Positions 17,001 through 25,495 of a DNA stretch of 64,000 nt are shown piece after piece (position 1 is the stretch's first letter; each line of letters opens with the position of its first letter). Below the pieces are notes generated by a model. It did no database searches, was not told where the DNA came from, and saw only the letters and a list, made by a program, of their open reading frames with translations. Origin of the DNA: VFZP01 sp043755595 (lineage in GTDB: Bacteria; Acidobacteriota; Terriglobia; Bryobacterales; Bryobacteraceae). A program made the translations under genes and the position numbers. The stretch is from NCBI GenBank assembly GCA_043755595.1, contig JAYUSQ010000070.1:43182-107181 (forward strand). Reading direction: 5' to 3'.

Positions 17001-17262
17001 AGGTTTTGCGCACACGCCAGATGCGTTGCGGTTCACTTTCGAAAATCAGCGTCACGGACGGATCGCCGGCGCCGTACCAACTCACAAACTCTTCGCACTT
17101 GCTCGACGTTGTCTGGAGGAGGAAGGCGGCGCGAATGGCTCCGGCGATGCTGGACTTACCCAAATCGTTCGGACCATACAGCACATTGAGTCCAGGGCCA
17201 AACTCCAACTCAGCCTTTCGTATCCCGCGAAAATTTTCCACGGCCAAGGAGACTAACTTCAC
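14035..17262 (-). CDS. SMC/Rad50-like ATPase (YhaN/SbcC type)
   Basis: The 1075-residue protein has an ABC-type N-terminal half (NFRGIRKAELEF, Walker A GPNDLGKSS at 30-38), a very long alpha-helical, Glu/Ala/Arg-rich middle from about 210 to 900 that is typical of coiled coil, and a C-terminal half with the signature region LSVGTREQLSTIFRLTLAEK and Walker B AVMLDDQLTQTD. I see no CxxC zinc hook, so it resembles YhaN rather than Rad50/SbcC. It should form a DNA-tethering ATPase with the nuclease encoded immediately upstream, whose stop overlaps its ATG. Confidence 0.88.
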   Translation of the reverse strand: MKLVSLAVENFRGIRKAELEFGPGLNVLYGPNDLGKSSIAGAIRAAFLLQTTSSKCEEFVSWYGAGDPSVTLIFESEPQRIWRVRKTFGSAGSAFLDESRDGVDFHNVKRGREVDGQLSEILRWGLAPPGGKGRPQGMSMTFLATALMAEQDKVAAIFAQALTGDSDESGKKRLIEALQAAAEDPLYKKVLDKVQERVDIAFTSTGKQKRGQGSPWMRIREAIQRKEEDLRGCNELLQKTESIEAEMRILRADHFSGKAAVVQAEATLAQIETAHRQGVQRSEIAERLAQRKEALRAVEAVMRELRQTETQLAAALAEVESCATRERAANREFEDATQRTQAAKEELVRLQSEDRARERLLQQESAHKQCAELRTRQVQTEASLALVERVRRVAVRVAELEAETAKLEAAANAAQAQQERALKVLDEAKRDERTMQQAGDWLRCAATRQALAEAETGFAQIETWRVTAKEKRAAAAKLEAAEPGLDITPAQLQALQKLDRDLEVARASLRVGLEVSVRAQGKLRVSVSGDDGAWVAHDLDGSVLETAAHREIAIAIDNIAGIVVSGGSAETRRTAAGLQSRWAAEVEPVLTKAGASNVAGLARKIDESAARALQIKEARSEATQLEQRVADQPDWAALRLQRQAELATAESAVAGLDEAALEKLARGQRIQSVSDAEKRLATIGGDVAKRAEDERRLSGACALNRAALQENDRAMSLTRAEFTEAQSAIEGDWESALARHRSERDTIGIETKVAGARLAALGSEEVEVASQAEAAVATADAKRARAEAAHHKAQEEFRKAENTRATIEGQLTLRKEAAAKSDEAGARNAVSAVEAELELAPKPAHLITAAHLEQAGQQLCDARLAWQAIAGAIQTKSGALQHVGGDVAKQHAADAHDALRAEKENEQDVQNEFAAWDLLKNTLLEAEREEGVHLGRALGGPIAERFGELTHGRYGHLNLGPDLATPSITAAGAPRELGALSVGTREQLSTIFRLTLAEKLNSAVMLDDQLTQTDSLRMAWLRDLIRVVTRQIQVVVFTCRPSDYVLPEEMNSAAVHSIDLEQAIKRGGSAAAAAS

Positions 17263-18416
17263 TGCTTCGCCTCCCGAACGACACGATAGAGATGGAACAA
17301 CGCGCGTTTGGCCACTTCTCCACCAGGCAGTTCTGCCTGTTCCTGAAGACGGCCCACTACTGACTTCAAGACATCCGGCAGACTATCGTCGAAGCCGCCC
17401 AGATCGGTGGTGCTCAACGTCAGGTTCTGGCGATTCACCAGCAACACACCGGCTCGTCCATGCGCGGTTTCATCCCCTTGAAGTTCCCGTACGATCGCAT
17501 CGACACGCGACATCTCCGCAACACTTACTTCCATGTCCAGCGTGAGCCTGAGCACGCAATCCCGTAGGTCCTCGCGGCGTAGGTTCTCAAGTTCGGCGGC
17601 GCTTCGGCAGGTTTCGTCGCGCCACCGCCACTTACTCACCGATTCCTTGTGGACGTGAGGCGGCCGCCCATGGCGATAGAAACATACGATGGCCACGAAG
17701 CCGGCGTCCGTCTCTCCGAACTTAGTCGCCTCCGGGGTGCCGGGATAGACGGTGGGTTGCGAGCTGGGCGGAAGCTCACGAAAGGCGTGCGTGTCGCCTA
17801 AGGCCAGATAATCCAAGCCCCGCTTCATGGCCGCTTCCGAGTCGATCGGGAAGTTAGTCTGGTGGCCGGAGATATCGAAGGTTTGGCCATGCACCATACC
17901 AATCCTGATGCCGCGATCGCCATCCGGGCGCGCGGGCAGCAGCATGGCAAGGTCATTGGAACCCGCCTGGCTTCGGCACGGAGCGGCGAATAACATCGCA
18001 CCACCTTGTAACTCCATCGAGTAATCGTCCCGATCCACTACATGGACCCAGGCGGGCAGGCCACGCCGGAAAGGGTGATCGGCCGTCCAGACCGAGTTGG
18101 CTTCCAATGGGTCATGATTGCCGGGCAGCAGGAACACCGGACGGTCCTGCCAGTTCTGCCGCTTGAGTAACTCCAGTAATCCTCGCCACCATTGTTCGGC
18201 AGGAGCCGGCTCATCGAACAAATCCCCGGCGCACAAGACCGCATCGACGGAGTAACTTTCGGCGAGGCCGAAAATGCGCTCTACGGCTCCCAGGCGGGCG
18301 CGCGTCAACTTATTCCGGTCGTCGTCGCCAAACGAGCGGAACCGGCAGCCTAAGTGCCAGTCGGCCGTGTGCAGGATCTTCAGAGCCACGTCTTCAGTTG
18401 CCTCCCATGGCTTCAT
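17259..18416 (-). CDS. Mre11/SbcD-like DNA repair metallophosphoesterase
   Basis: The five calcineurin-type metal motifs are present: HTADWHLG (16-23), GDLFDE (64-69), PGNHDP (98-103), MVHGQTFD and LGDTHAFREL. The fold and order match SbcD/YhaO nucleases, two Mn ions per site. In most Mre11 proteins the last motif is GHxH; here it is GDTH, as in a subfamily I recall. It overlaps its neighbours by four bases on each side (ATGA junctions at 17259-17262 and 18413-18416), so translation of helicase, nuclease and ATPase is coupled. The start ATG at 18416 is fixed by the overlap. Confidence 0.88.
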   Translation of the reverse strand: MKPWEATEDVALKILHTADWHLGCRFRSFGDDDRNKLTRARLGAVERIFGLAESYSVDAVLCAGDLFDEPAPAEQWWRGLLELLKRQNWQDRPVFLLPGNHDPLEANSVWTADHPFRRGLPAWVHVVDRDDYSMELQGGAMLFAAPCRSQAGSNDLAMLLPARPDGDRGIRIGMVHGQTFDISGHQTNFPIDSEAAMKRGLDYLALGDTHAFRELPPSSQPTVYPGTPEATKFGETDAGFVAIVCFYRHGRPPHVHKESVSKWRWRDETCRSAAELENLRREDLRDCVLRLTLDMEVSVAEMSRVDAIVRELQGDETAHGRAGVLLVNRQNLTLSTTDLGGFDDSLPDVLKSVVGRLQEQAELPGGEVAKRALFHLYRVVREAKQ

Positions 18417-21346
18417 TCGAGAATAAACTCCACGTCCAGAACGCGAACGATCGCGGGCGGCCGAAACCGTTTCTGGTGCGCGCGGTCACGCCATTTTTGG
18501 AAGGCCGGATCGTCACGCTTCTCCAGCCGCCCCACCTCGGCCTCCAGCTTGTCGATCTCTTCTTGCGCCGCGCGAATACGGGCGTTGGCCTGTTCGCGGA
18601 TATCCGAACCCAGGGCTCCGTCGCGTTTCTCTTCGGCGGCGGTCAGTGTCGTGGTGGCCGCAGAAATCCGGCGGCGTAGGACAAACACCTGGTCTTCCAC
18701 GTAGCGCTCGATCTGTTCCATCTGCCGGTTGAAGGATTGCTGTTCGTCGCGCGCGACGCCTGTCTGATCGACGAAAATTTCCTGCTCCATCGCGTCGGCC
18801 AGCGCTTCGTCCAGGTCCAGCGTGGGCGCACCGCCGCTGACATCGCGTGGCGATTGTTCCAACAGCCATTGCGCACATTCGGCTTCGAGCGGATCGGTTT
18901 CGCCGTCCAGAACGGCTGCGGCCACCAACCGGTCTACGCGCTCGAAGCCTTCGTAACGAACGCGGTCTAACGCCAGCCGCCCCCGCGCACCGGTGCGCCC
19001 CGTGAGCGCGGCTGGGGCTTCGGGAGTTAGTTTCCACGCGACGCAAAGCCGTCCGCTGGCAGATGCACGCGCCTCTTCAATTGCGGCGCTAACCAACGGA
19101 TGGCCGGGGTGAAGCGTGTCGGCTCCCCCGCCAATCCCAGCGAGTCCTCCGGCACGCCAATCTTCGGGCAGCAGCCGGGACGGTGGTATCTGCAGCCCGC
19201 CCTCGACTCGGCGATAGGGAATGCCCGCTGCATCCAGATACGCGGTCACGATCCATTCCAGCTCCGCATCCAAACGCGCCAGTCCTTCGGGAAGTTCATT
19301 GCGGAGCTTGGTGAAAGCTTGCTTCACGCGTTGATCGAATCTTGTTTCAATCAACCCGGCCGTGCGGGCCCAGACTTCTTCAAACTTTGTGCGCTGGTCC
19401 TCCATCTCGTCACGAAGCCGGCGGAGTTCGGACCCAATCTCTTCCACGGTCCTCGCCCGTTCGTAAATCCGGCCCAACCGGGCTTCAAAGTCATTCCCCA
19501 GCGCGCCCGCCAGCGTTTCCGGAGCGGAGCCTGAGGGCTCATGCAACACGACGTCCGACGCATCGAGCACCTGGCCGAATAACTCGAGCTTGCGGCTCAA
19601 GATTTCGAAGGTTAACTTTTGCGCTTCGTTGTCGGACGCGAGAAAGTTAATGACTGTGACATCGAATTTCTGGCCATACCGATGGCAGCGGCCGATCCGC
19701 TGTTCGATGCGTTGCGGATTCCAGGGGAGATCGTAGTTGATGACCGTGTCGCAGAATTGCAGGTTGAGTCCCTTGGCCCCGGCTTCAGTGGAAATGAAAA
19801 TCCGCGACCTGGTTTTGAACTCGTGGACCAAAGCCTGCCGCACTGCGACGTCGCGGCTGGGCGCGCGATGGCCGGGCAAGGCGGCGCCGATTTCCTTTTG
19901 CCAGCGGCCTAGCGCTTCGGTGGCGCGCGCCGAATCGTTCACGCCGCGAAAGGTCGTGACCTCGCCGGGGTCCAAGCCGCCCTGTGCGACGAGTAACTCC
20001 GCAAGATAGGCTTGAGTAACTAACGATTCCGTAAAGATCACCGCCCGCCGCCGGTCAGGTGGCCGCCCGGCGATGAACTGAATCGCGTCCAGTAGCTTGC
20101 CTGCTTTACTGTCAGTTGGCAGCGTTTCCGCCCGCTCTACAAACGCTCGCACGCGCTGTAACTCCGCTTCGATGGCGCCGGGCGTGGGCGGCGCTTTCGG
20201 CTCCAGCGCGATCTCATCGGCAGCGAGCTTTGAAGTGGCAACGTCGTCGCCGTCGAGATCGGCGAAGAACTCTTCGTCCGGTCCGGGGACGGCGCCGCCC
20301 AACATCGCCTCCAGCCGCTTGGCGACTTTGCGCAAGCTGGCTGCGAGCGCCTTCACGGAAGACGCCATCAGCCGGTGGAAACCAATCAGCAAAAGTTGCC
20401 GCTGATTGCCGCGGAACGCGATCAGGTGCGGCTCCAGCAGATACAACGTAACATCGTCGTACAGCGATTTCTCCGGCGGAGTCATCGCATACTCAAAGAT
20501 CTGCGCGCGCCGGGCGACAAACGGCCGTTCCAAAAACTCTTGCGCCTGCCTGCGCAGCGTCCGCTGAACGACCGTGCCTAGCCGGCGCCGCAATTCATCG
20601 TCTTGCCCTTTCACCAGCGTACGGTCATCTCCGTCGCAGAACACGTTGCGGAATGTGGGAAGGTTTCCGAGTAAGGTGCCGGTAGGTTCAACATATTGGA
20701 CCAATCCCCACAACTCAGTCAGGTTATTTTGAATCGGCGTAGCGGTCAGTAACAACACGGGAGTCTGGCGAAGGAACGTGCGGATGCGGCCCGCGGTCTG
20801 GGCGTCGGGTGAGTCTTCGCGATAGCCGCCGTCTTTGTCGAAGCGCCGGTAGATGTTCGCGAAGACTTCATGTGCTTCGTCAATCACGCAGAGATCGAAG
20901 GGTTCGCTTTTCGCGAGAATAGCCGCGCCGCGTTCACTGCCAGCGGTCTCGCGGCCCATCAGGAAAACGCCCGGGCCCGTAAGCGGCTCGGAATCGCGCC
21001 CGCCCTCGATGCCTTGAATACCGAACAACCGGAAGAGCTCGTCCTGCCATTGGCCAAGCAGCGGCTTAGGCACGATCAACAGCGTTCGATCGGCCGAGCC
21101 TTCGGCGCGCAGTTGCGCAATGACTAACCCCGCCTCAATCGTCTTACCCAAGCCCACTTCGTCGGCGAGAATGCAGCCGCCCTCGGGAATCCGTTTTAAC
21201 GCGAAGATGACGGCGTCGATCTGATGAGGATTGGGATCGATGTGGCCTTGCCGTTGCGAAGCGGCAAAGCGGGCCTGATCGTCGGACCGGCGCAGGCGCA
21301 CGAACTCCTCGGCGCGATATCTCCGCTGGATCGGGTGAGAGCCCAT
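18413..21346 (-). CDS. SNF2/RapA-type helicase
   Basis: The helicase motifs are in order: motif I DEVGLGKT (62-69), DEAH (156-159), motif III TATPIQNN (201-208), then motif V EAGAKGLNLQFCDTVINYDL and motif VI RIEQRIGRCHRYGQ at about 515-565. This is the RapA/HepA branch of SNF2 ATPases, double-stranded DNA translocases. The C-terminal 400 residues are unusual: an uncharacterised region followed by charged helices (VYVLRRR-type, EEIDKLEAEVGRLEKRDD) that look like a short coiled coil. Length 977 residues. It is the first gene of the three-gene unit with the nuclease and SMC-like ATPase. Confidence 0.9.
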   Translation of the reverse strand: MGSHPIQRRYRAEEFVRLRRSDDQARFAASQRQGHIDPNPHQIDAVIFALKRIPEGGCILADEVGLGKTIEAGLVIAQLRAEGSADRTLLIVPKPLLGQWQDELFRLFGIQGIEGGRDSEPLTGPGVFLMGRETAGSERGAAILAKSEPFDLCVIDEAHEVFANIYRRFDKDGGYREDSPDAQTAGRIRTFLRQTPVLLLTATPIQNNLTELWGLVQYVEPTGTLLGNLPTFRNVFCDGDDRTLVKGQDDELRRRLGTVVQRTLRRQAQEFLERPFVARRAQIFEYAMTPPEKSLYDDVTLYLLEPHLIAFRGNQRQLLLIGFHRLMASSVKALAASLRKVAKRLEAMLGGAVPGPDEEFFADLDGDDVATSKLAADEIALEPKAPPTPGAIEAELQRVRAFVERAETLPTDSKAGKLLDAIQFIAGRPPDRRRAVIFTESLVTQAYLAELLVAQGGLDPGEVTTFRGVNDSARATEALGRWQKEIGAALPGHRAPSRDVAVRQALVHEFKTRSRIFISTEAGAKGLNLQFCDTVINYDLPWNPQRIEQRIGRCHRYGQKFDVTVINFLASDNEAQKLTFEILSRKLELFGQVLDASDVVLHEPSGSAPETLAGALGNDFEARLGRIYERARTVEEIGSELRRLRDEMEDQRTKFEEVWARTAGLIETRFDQRVKQAFTKLRNELPEGLARLDAELEWIVTAYLDAAGIPYRRVEGGLQIPPSRLLPEDWRAGGLAGIGGGADTLHPGHPLVSAAIEEARASASGRLCVAWKLTPEAPAALTGRTGARGRLALDRVRYEGFERVDRLVAAAVLDGETDPLEAECAQWLLEQSPRDVSGGAPTLDLDEALADAMEQEIFVDQTGVARDEQQSFNRQMEQIERYVEDQVFVLRRRISAATTTLTAAEEKRDGALGSDIREQANARIRAAQEEIDKLEAEVGRLEKRDDPAFQKWRDRAHQKRFRPPAIVRVLDVEFILE

Positions 21347-21353
21347 CGTCTCA

Positions 21354-22991
21354 CTAGCGTACGCTACGAACCCGCCCCTCTTGCCGCGCCTCGATCCGGC
21401 CGGCGCGCGCCGCGTGGCCGTAGAGCGCCAGGGTCAACGGAATGCCGGTGGTTTCGTAATCGAGCTTGCGGAATCGCCCGGCCAGGAACGCGCTCTGCCG
21501 CTCCACCACTTGGCCTTCCATCACCACGCGGTAGACGCGCTCGGGTTGCAGCGTGCTGCTGACGATCTTCTCGCCATCGCGCGCGTGCGCATCGAACACA
21601 TAGGAGGCGCCGGAGATTTGCATCAAACGGCTGGCGCCGGGCGAGTCCATTCGTAGCGGCTGATCTTTCTTGGGATGCGGAACGTTGTCGTCGAGGATCG
21701 CATGAATCTCGCGGCCCGTCAGGCGCAGCGTGATTAACGATTGATCGAAGGGCCGGCTGCATTGAATGAGATCGACGATATCCACGTTGCCTTGGGGGAT
21801 CGGCAACCCGCGATAGGCCCAGCCGCCCCAGAGCGCGATTTCGGCCTCCGTGGCGGCGCGCATCGCATCGGTGATCCAGTTAGCAAGGAGCTTCTCGGAG
21901 GCGCCTTGCATGTCGAGCGCGGTGGGCGCGGTGGCGATGGTTTCGGTCCGCCAAGCCGTGAGATCGCGAGGCTTCGCGGGCGTCAACCGGGCCACGCCGC
22001 CCGCGATACGAAGGGCTTGGCCGTCAAAGACGATGGCCTTCCAAACGCGGCGGCCGTTCACCATCACCTCAATTGGCGCGCCCGCATCGAAGACGGCGCG
22101 GTCCGGTTGAAACACGAAGGCGGCGACGTTCGCGGTCTCGAAGATTGCCAGCTCACGGGATTCGGCCCGCGCCTCGATCGACGAAATGCGGCCGGGCTGC
22201 GCGATGCGCTCGATGCGTGTCCACCAGGCTTCACCATGGAGCGGCGTGTCGGCTTCGAAAAAGTAGGACCGCGGATGCAGATCGCGTTTGTGCTTGCCGA
22301 GCCACGCGAGCACGCGATCGAAGTCCTTCACTGCACCGTTGTGGCCTTCGCCCGGGATTGCTTCCGAGATCACCGGCACGCCGAACTTGCGCATCCGTTC
22401 GACTCCCACGGCGACACCGCGATGATAGTATTCGTCGTCGGCCGCGCCGCCGATCCAAAGAAACGGCACGGTGACCGCGTTGCGCGCGAGCCAGGGAAAG
22501 CTGTACGCTGCCGCGAGCGGCGTTGCGGCCGCGAAGACGTCGGGGTGATGCAACGCAAGATACGCGGCGCCGGTTCCACCCATCGAATGGCCGGTGAGAT
22601 AGATCCGCGCCGGGTCCACTTTGTAACGGGCGCGCACGGCAGCGAGGACTTCGAACACGTCGTTCTCTCCGATGCCGCGATACTCGGTGATGCCGCGCCC
22701 GAGCGGCGACGCCACGAGCATCTCGTGCTTTTCGGCGGCTTGTTTCAGCGGGCCCTGTTTGTACACCGGGTCGTCGAACAACGTTCCTTCGTTGCCGCCG
22801 GTGCCGTGCATTGCGATGACCAGCGGCATCGCCGGGCCATCGTTGCCTCGATACGAGGATGGCAGGTAAAGGCGGTATGGCTGTTCGGTACTGTCGATGG
22901 CCGAGCGATAGGACAGGCGCAGATCCTGGCCGGATACGGATTGCGCGAACAGGAGCAAGGCGAGGGCCGTCACGCGACTATTCTCCTTCAT
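21354..22991 (-). CDS. Exported esterase fused to a 5'-nucleotidase C-terminal-like domain
   Basis: Residues about 25-250 form an alpha/beta hydrolase of the PHB depolymerase/feruloyl esterase kind: AMHGTGGNEGTLF oxyanion region, LTGHSMGGTGAAYLALHHPD nucleophile Ser, and EGHNGAVKD with the catalytic His. After an immunoglobulin-like stretch, the last 190 residues resemble the C-terminal domain of 5'-nucleotidases (TGREIHAILDDN, PGASRLMQISGASYVFDA). That domain normally follows a metallophosphatase domain, which is absent. Signal peptide at MKENSRVTALALLLFAQSVS. The ATG at 22991 is chosen for that reason. It ends seven bases before the helicase start and may share its transcript. Confidence 0.75.
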   Translation of the reverse strand: MKENSRVTALALLLFAQSVSGQDLRLSYRSAIDSTEQPYRLYLPSSYRGNDGPAMPLVIAMHGTGGNEGTLFDDPVYKQGPLKQAAEKHEMLVASPLGRGITEYRGIGENDVFEVLAAVRARYKVDPARIYLTGHSMGGTGAAYLALHHPDVFAAATPLAAAYSFPWLARNAVTVPFLWIGGAADDEYYHRGVAVGVERMRKFGVPVISEAIPGEGHNGAVKDFDRVLAWLGKHKRDLHPRSYFFEADTPLHGEAWWTRIERIAQPGRISSIEARAESRELAIFETANVAAFVFQPDRAVFDAGAPIEVMVNGRRVWKAIVFDGQALRIAGGVARLTPAKPRDLTAWRTETIATAPTALDMQGASEKLLANWITDAMRAATEAEIALWGGWAYRGLPIPQGNVDIVDLIQCSRPFDQSLITLRLTGREIHAILDDNVPHPKKDQPLRMDSPGASRLMQISGASYVFDAHARDGEKIVSSTLQPERVYRVVMEGQVVERQSAFLAGRFRKLDYETTGIPLTLALYGHAARAGRIEARQEGRVRSVR

Positions 22992-23028
22992 TCCAGTCAA
23001 ACTTGTCGCAAGATTGTAGAGTAGCCAT

Positions 23029-23919
23029 ATGCTCGGTGTAACTGTTTGTGTCGCGGTGGCGGTCGGCTTGGTGGCTGCCGCTGTTTGGCTCGCCGAGCGT
23101 AACGTGCGCGTGCGCGGCCGGCGGCGTACATCGGCGGATGACAACCTGGCGCGAGGAACGGGCGCTTCGGTTGAATCGGTAGAGATCGCCGCCTATGACG
23201 GCGTGAAGCTCAGCGGCTGGCTGCTGCGGCCCGATGTGTGGCGGGGCGAGGCGGCGCTGGTGTTGCATGGCTTTGTCGACAGCCGCGCGGCCATGCTCGA
23301 TCATGCCCGGGTCTTGCTGCGCCACGGTTATGCGGTGCTGGCTCCCGATAGCCGCGGGCATGGCGAAAGTGGCGGGGCGACGGTGAGCTTTGGACTGCGT
23401 GAAGCAGACGATGTCCTGAGCTGGGGCGACTGGCTCTGCGAGCGGCTGGACATTGCCAGTTTTGTCGGAGTTGGACAATCGATGGGCGCGGCGGTGTTGA
23501 TCAATGCGCTGCCGCGCGAGAGCCGGCTGGAGCGCGTCGTGGCGGAGTCCTCCTTCACGACTTTTCGCGAAGCGGCATACGACAAACTTGCGGGCCGCGC
23601 CGGTATTCCGCGATGGCTGGCTCATTTAGCTTTTCGCCCCATTGGTGAACTCGCTTTCCTGTATGTGCGTTGGCGGTATGGTTTCAACTTGCATTCGACG
23701 CGCCCGGTGGATGCATTGCGGCGCGCGGGGCAGCCGGTGTTGCTGATTCATGGCTCCGATGACGAGGCGATTCTCGCGCGTCACTCGCGGCGGCTTCATG
23801 CAGCTAGCGGGGCGGAATATTGGGAGGTCTCGGGGGCCGGGCATACCGAGCCGATTCGCGTGGCTGCGGGGGAGTATGAACGGCGCGTGATCGGCTGGCT
23901 CACTGCGGGGGCCGACTGA
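23029..23919 (+). CDS. Alpha/beta hydrolase, membrane-anchored
   Basis: A hydrophobic N-terminal helix (MLGVTVCVAVAVGLVAAAVW) precedes a serine hydrolase: ALVLHGFVDSRA, nucleophile in VGVGQSMGAAVL, acid in LIHGSDDEAI and His in GAGHTEPIR. Similar proteins are annotated as alpha/beta hydrolase of the BEM46 or YqkD kind, substrate unknown. It diverges from the esterase fusion and its 3' end overlaps the TPR gene on the other strand by 20 bases. Confidence 0.85.
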   Translation: MLGVTVCVAVAVGLVAAAVWLAERNVRVRGRRRTSADDNLARGTGASVESVEIAAYDGVKLSGWLLRPDVWRGEAALVLHGFVDSRAAMLDHARVLLRHGYAVLAPDSRGHGESGGATVSFGLREADDVLSWGDWLCERLDIASFVGVGQSMGAAVLINALPRESRLERVVAESSFTTFREAAYDKLAGRAGIPRWLAHLAFRPIGELAFLYVRWRYGFNLHSTRPVDALRRAGQPVLLIHGSDDEAILARHSRRLHAASGAEYWEVSGAGHTEPIRVAAGEYERRVIGWLTAGAD

Positions 23920-25495
23920 GTAATTCTTGGATGGGGGCGAGGAATGCCTGGTCGACGGGATGGCCGGCTTTTTCGCAGGCTGTTGTGTAAGCGAGGACCG
24001 CGAAGTCCATCAGCCCAGCGTGGGCGGCCGGAAGCGCCATCAAGAACGGCCTCAATATCGCAATCGATTCGCGAAAGGCGTCCGTTGCCGCCTCATGCTG
24101 ACCTAGCTCGGATTGCCGCCTCCCTAAGATCACTAGCGCCTTTGCGAGAGCCGGTAGGAATGCTTCCGAATTGGCGCCGGATAATTTCCGATAAAGTTCC
24201 ACAGCCTCACGCCCGGTCTCCAGTGCTTCTTCCGCCTTTCCTGCATCACTTTGCCTGTTGGCCAGGTTGTTTAGTGAAATCGCCAAATCAGGCAAGAAGG
24301 CGTCTGGATTGGCGTTAGCTAGTTGCCTGGAAATCTGCGCCGCTTCCCTGGCGGTTCCCAGCGCCTCCTGTCGGTGCCCCATTGAGTTTTGTATCGTGGC
24401 GAGATTGTTCAGCGACATCGCCAAACCCGGCAGGAAGGCGTCGGGGCGGGCAGTAGCCAACCGTCTATACAAGGCGACTGCTTGCTGGGAAGTTTCCAGA
24501 GCCTCTTCCTTGCGCTCCCGCATCTCATATTGCACGTTCGCAAGGTTGACCAACGAACTCGCCAACTGCGGTAGAAAAATGCCGGGGTCCGACTTGACCA
24601 ACCCGCGAAGCAACTCCACCGCCTCCTTCGCTGCTGCGAACGCTTCTCCCGGCCGCCCTACCTCACTTTGAAGAGCTGCGAAATTATTCAACGACATCGC
24701 CAATACCGGCACGAATACATCAGGGTTCAGGCCGGCCAACTTCCGATACAAAGCTAACGCCTCTCTCCCTGCATCGAGCGCCTCTCCCCGTTTCCCCGCA
24801 CGGGACAAGTCGTTAGAGAGATCATTCAGAATCCCAGCGCGTTCCGCGTCACTATCCGCCTTAACGGCGGCAAGCCGCTTGCGGCCTAACGCAACCTTCA
24901 ACTCGCGCAACGCAACCGATTCATGCGGAAGGCCACGGGCGAAATCCCGTAGTCCATCCGCAGACAACTCCATCGGAATCAATGAGCCTGTCCAGCCTCC
25001 GGGCGGCGGCAACTCGTCGAGGCGGAATTTCAGCAAGAACCACGACGCGAGGTCCGGCGCTTCCAACTGCGCGCGGGCGGCGATGGCGGCGGGGGCGCAC
25101 CAGATTTGGACCAAGGGGAAGCCGACGATCGACTCGCGCCGCAGGTTGAGCATTCGGAAGGATTCCCAGATTGGCTGCGTCTCTACGTCGGCGCCACTTT
25201 GTAGCGGCGGAAATAGCAATGCCACCACGCCGAGCGCTTCGGATTTGCCGGGCAATGCCGCTAGTGTTTTCTCCAACCATCCGGGTCCCTGCAGGGGCTC
25301 TGGAGGGCGAAAGCTTATGCGTGGAATGTCTGGGGCAATCAGCGACAACATGAGGTCCCGGCTCACATCCGACTCGTAGCGCACCCACACGACGCCTGGC
25401 GTGCCGAGCGAGATCCACTCCTTGATGAGGGCGGCGATCCCGTGGACCGACTCCCTCCCGTTTAAGTCGAGAGGCGGATCGGCGGCGCCGCTCAT
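23900..25495 (-). CDS. TPR-repeat protein with N-terminal STAND-like (iSTAND) domain
   Basis: Residues 1-about 185 are an ATPase-like region without a Walker motif: GTPGVVWVRYESD, then LRRESIVGFPLVQIWCAPAA and LEAPDLASWFLLKFRL. This resembles the 'inactive STAND' domain that heads many TPR proteins of conflict systems, where a P-loop core has lost its motifs. From about residue 220 to 490 run six repeats of 46 residues with the pattern LNNLA...EALETGREAVELYRKL...NPDAFLPDLA. Long repeats of this kind are typical of STAND-associated sensor arrays. Its ATG overlaps the stop of the ATPase gene upstream (ATGA), so the two proteins are probably made in similar amounts and interact. No catalytic effector domain is visible. 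Confidence 0.8.
   Translation of the reverse strand: MSGAADPPLDLNGRESVHGIAALIKEWISLGTPGVVWVRYESDVSRDLMLSLIAPDIPRISFRPPEPLQGPGWLEKTLAALPGKSEALGVVALLFPPLQSGADVETQPIWESFRMLNLRRESIVGFPLVQIWCAPAAIAARAQLEAPDLASWFLLKFRLDELPPPGGWTGSLIPMELSADGLRDFARGLPHESVALRELKVALGRKRLAAVKADSDAERAGILNDLSNDLSRAGKRGEALDAGREALALYRKLAGLNPDVFVPVLAMSLNNFAALQSEVGRPGEAFAAAKEAVELLRGLVKSDPGIFLPQLASSLVNLANVQYEMRERKEEALETSQQAVALYRRLATARPDAFLPGLAMSLNNLATIQNSMGHRQEALGTAREAAQISRQLANANPDAFLPDLAISLNNLANRQSDAGKAEEALETGREAVELYRKLSGANSEAFLPALAKALVILGRRQSELGQHEAATDAFRESIAILRPFLMALPAAHAGLMDFAVLAYTTACEKAGHPVDQAFLAPIQELLSRPPQ

Noticed and set aside
14035..21346. Assignment to a named known defence system such as DISARM or Druantia
   Set aside because: The gene content (no methyltransferase, no phospholipase-D or DUF1998 gene seen) does not match; I only claim a possible undescribed system.
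21741..23024. A 427-residue plus-strand frame
   Set aside because: Antisense to the esterase fusion gene, with no recognisable protein features.
24118..24832. CRISPR-like or minisatellite repeat array
   Set aside because: The regularity comes from about 46-residue protein repeats with many differences between units, and there are no identical repeats with spacers.
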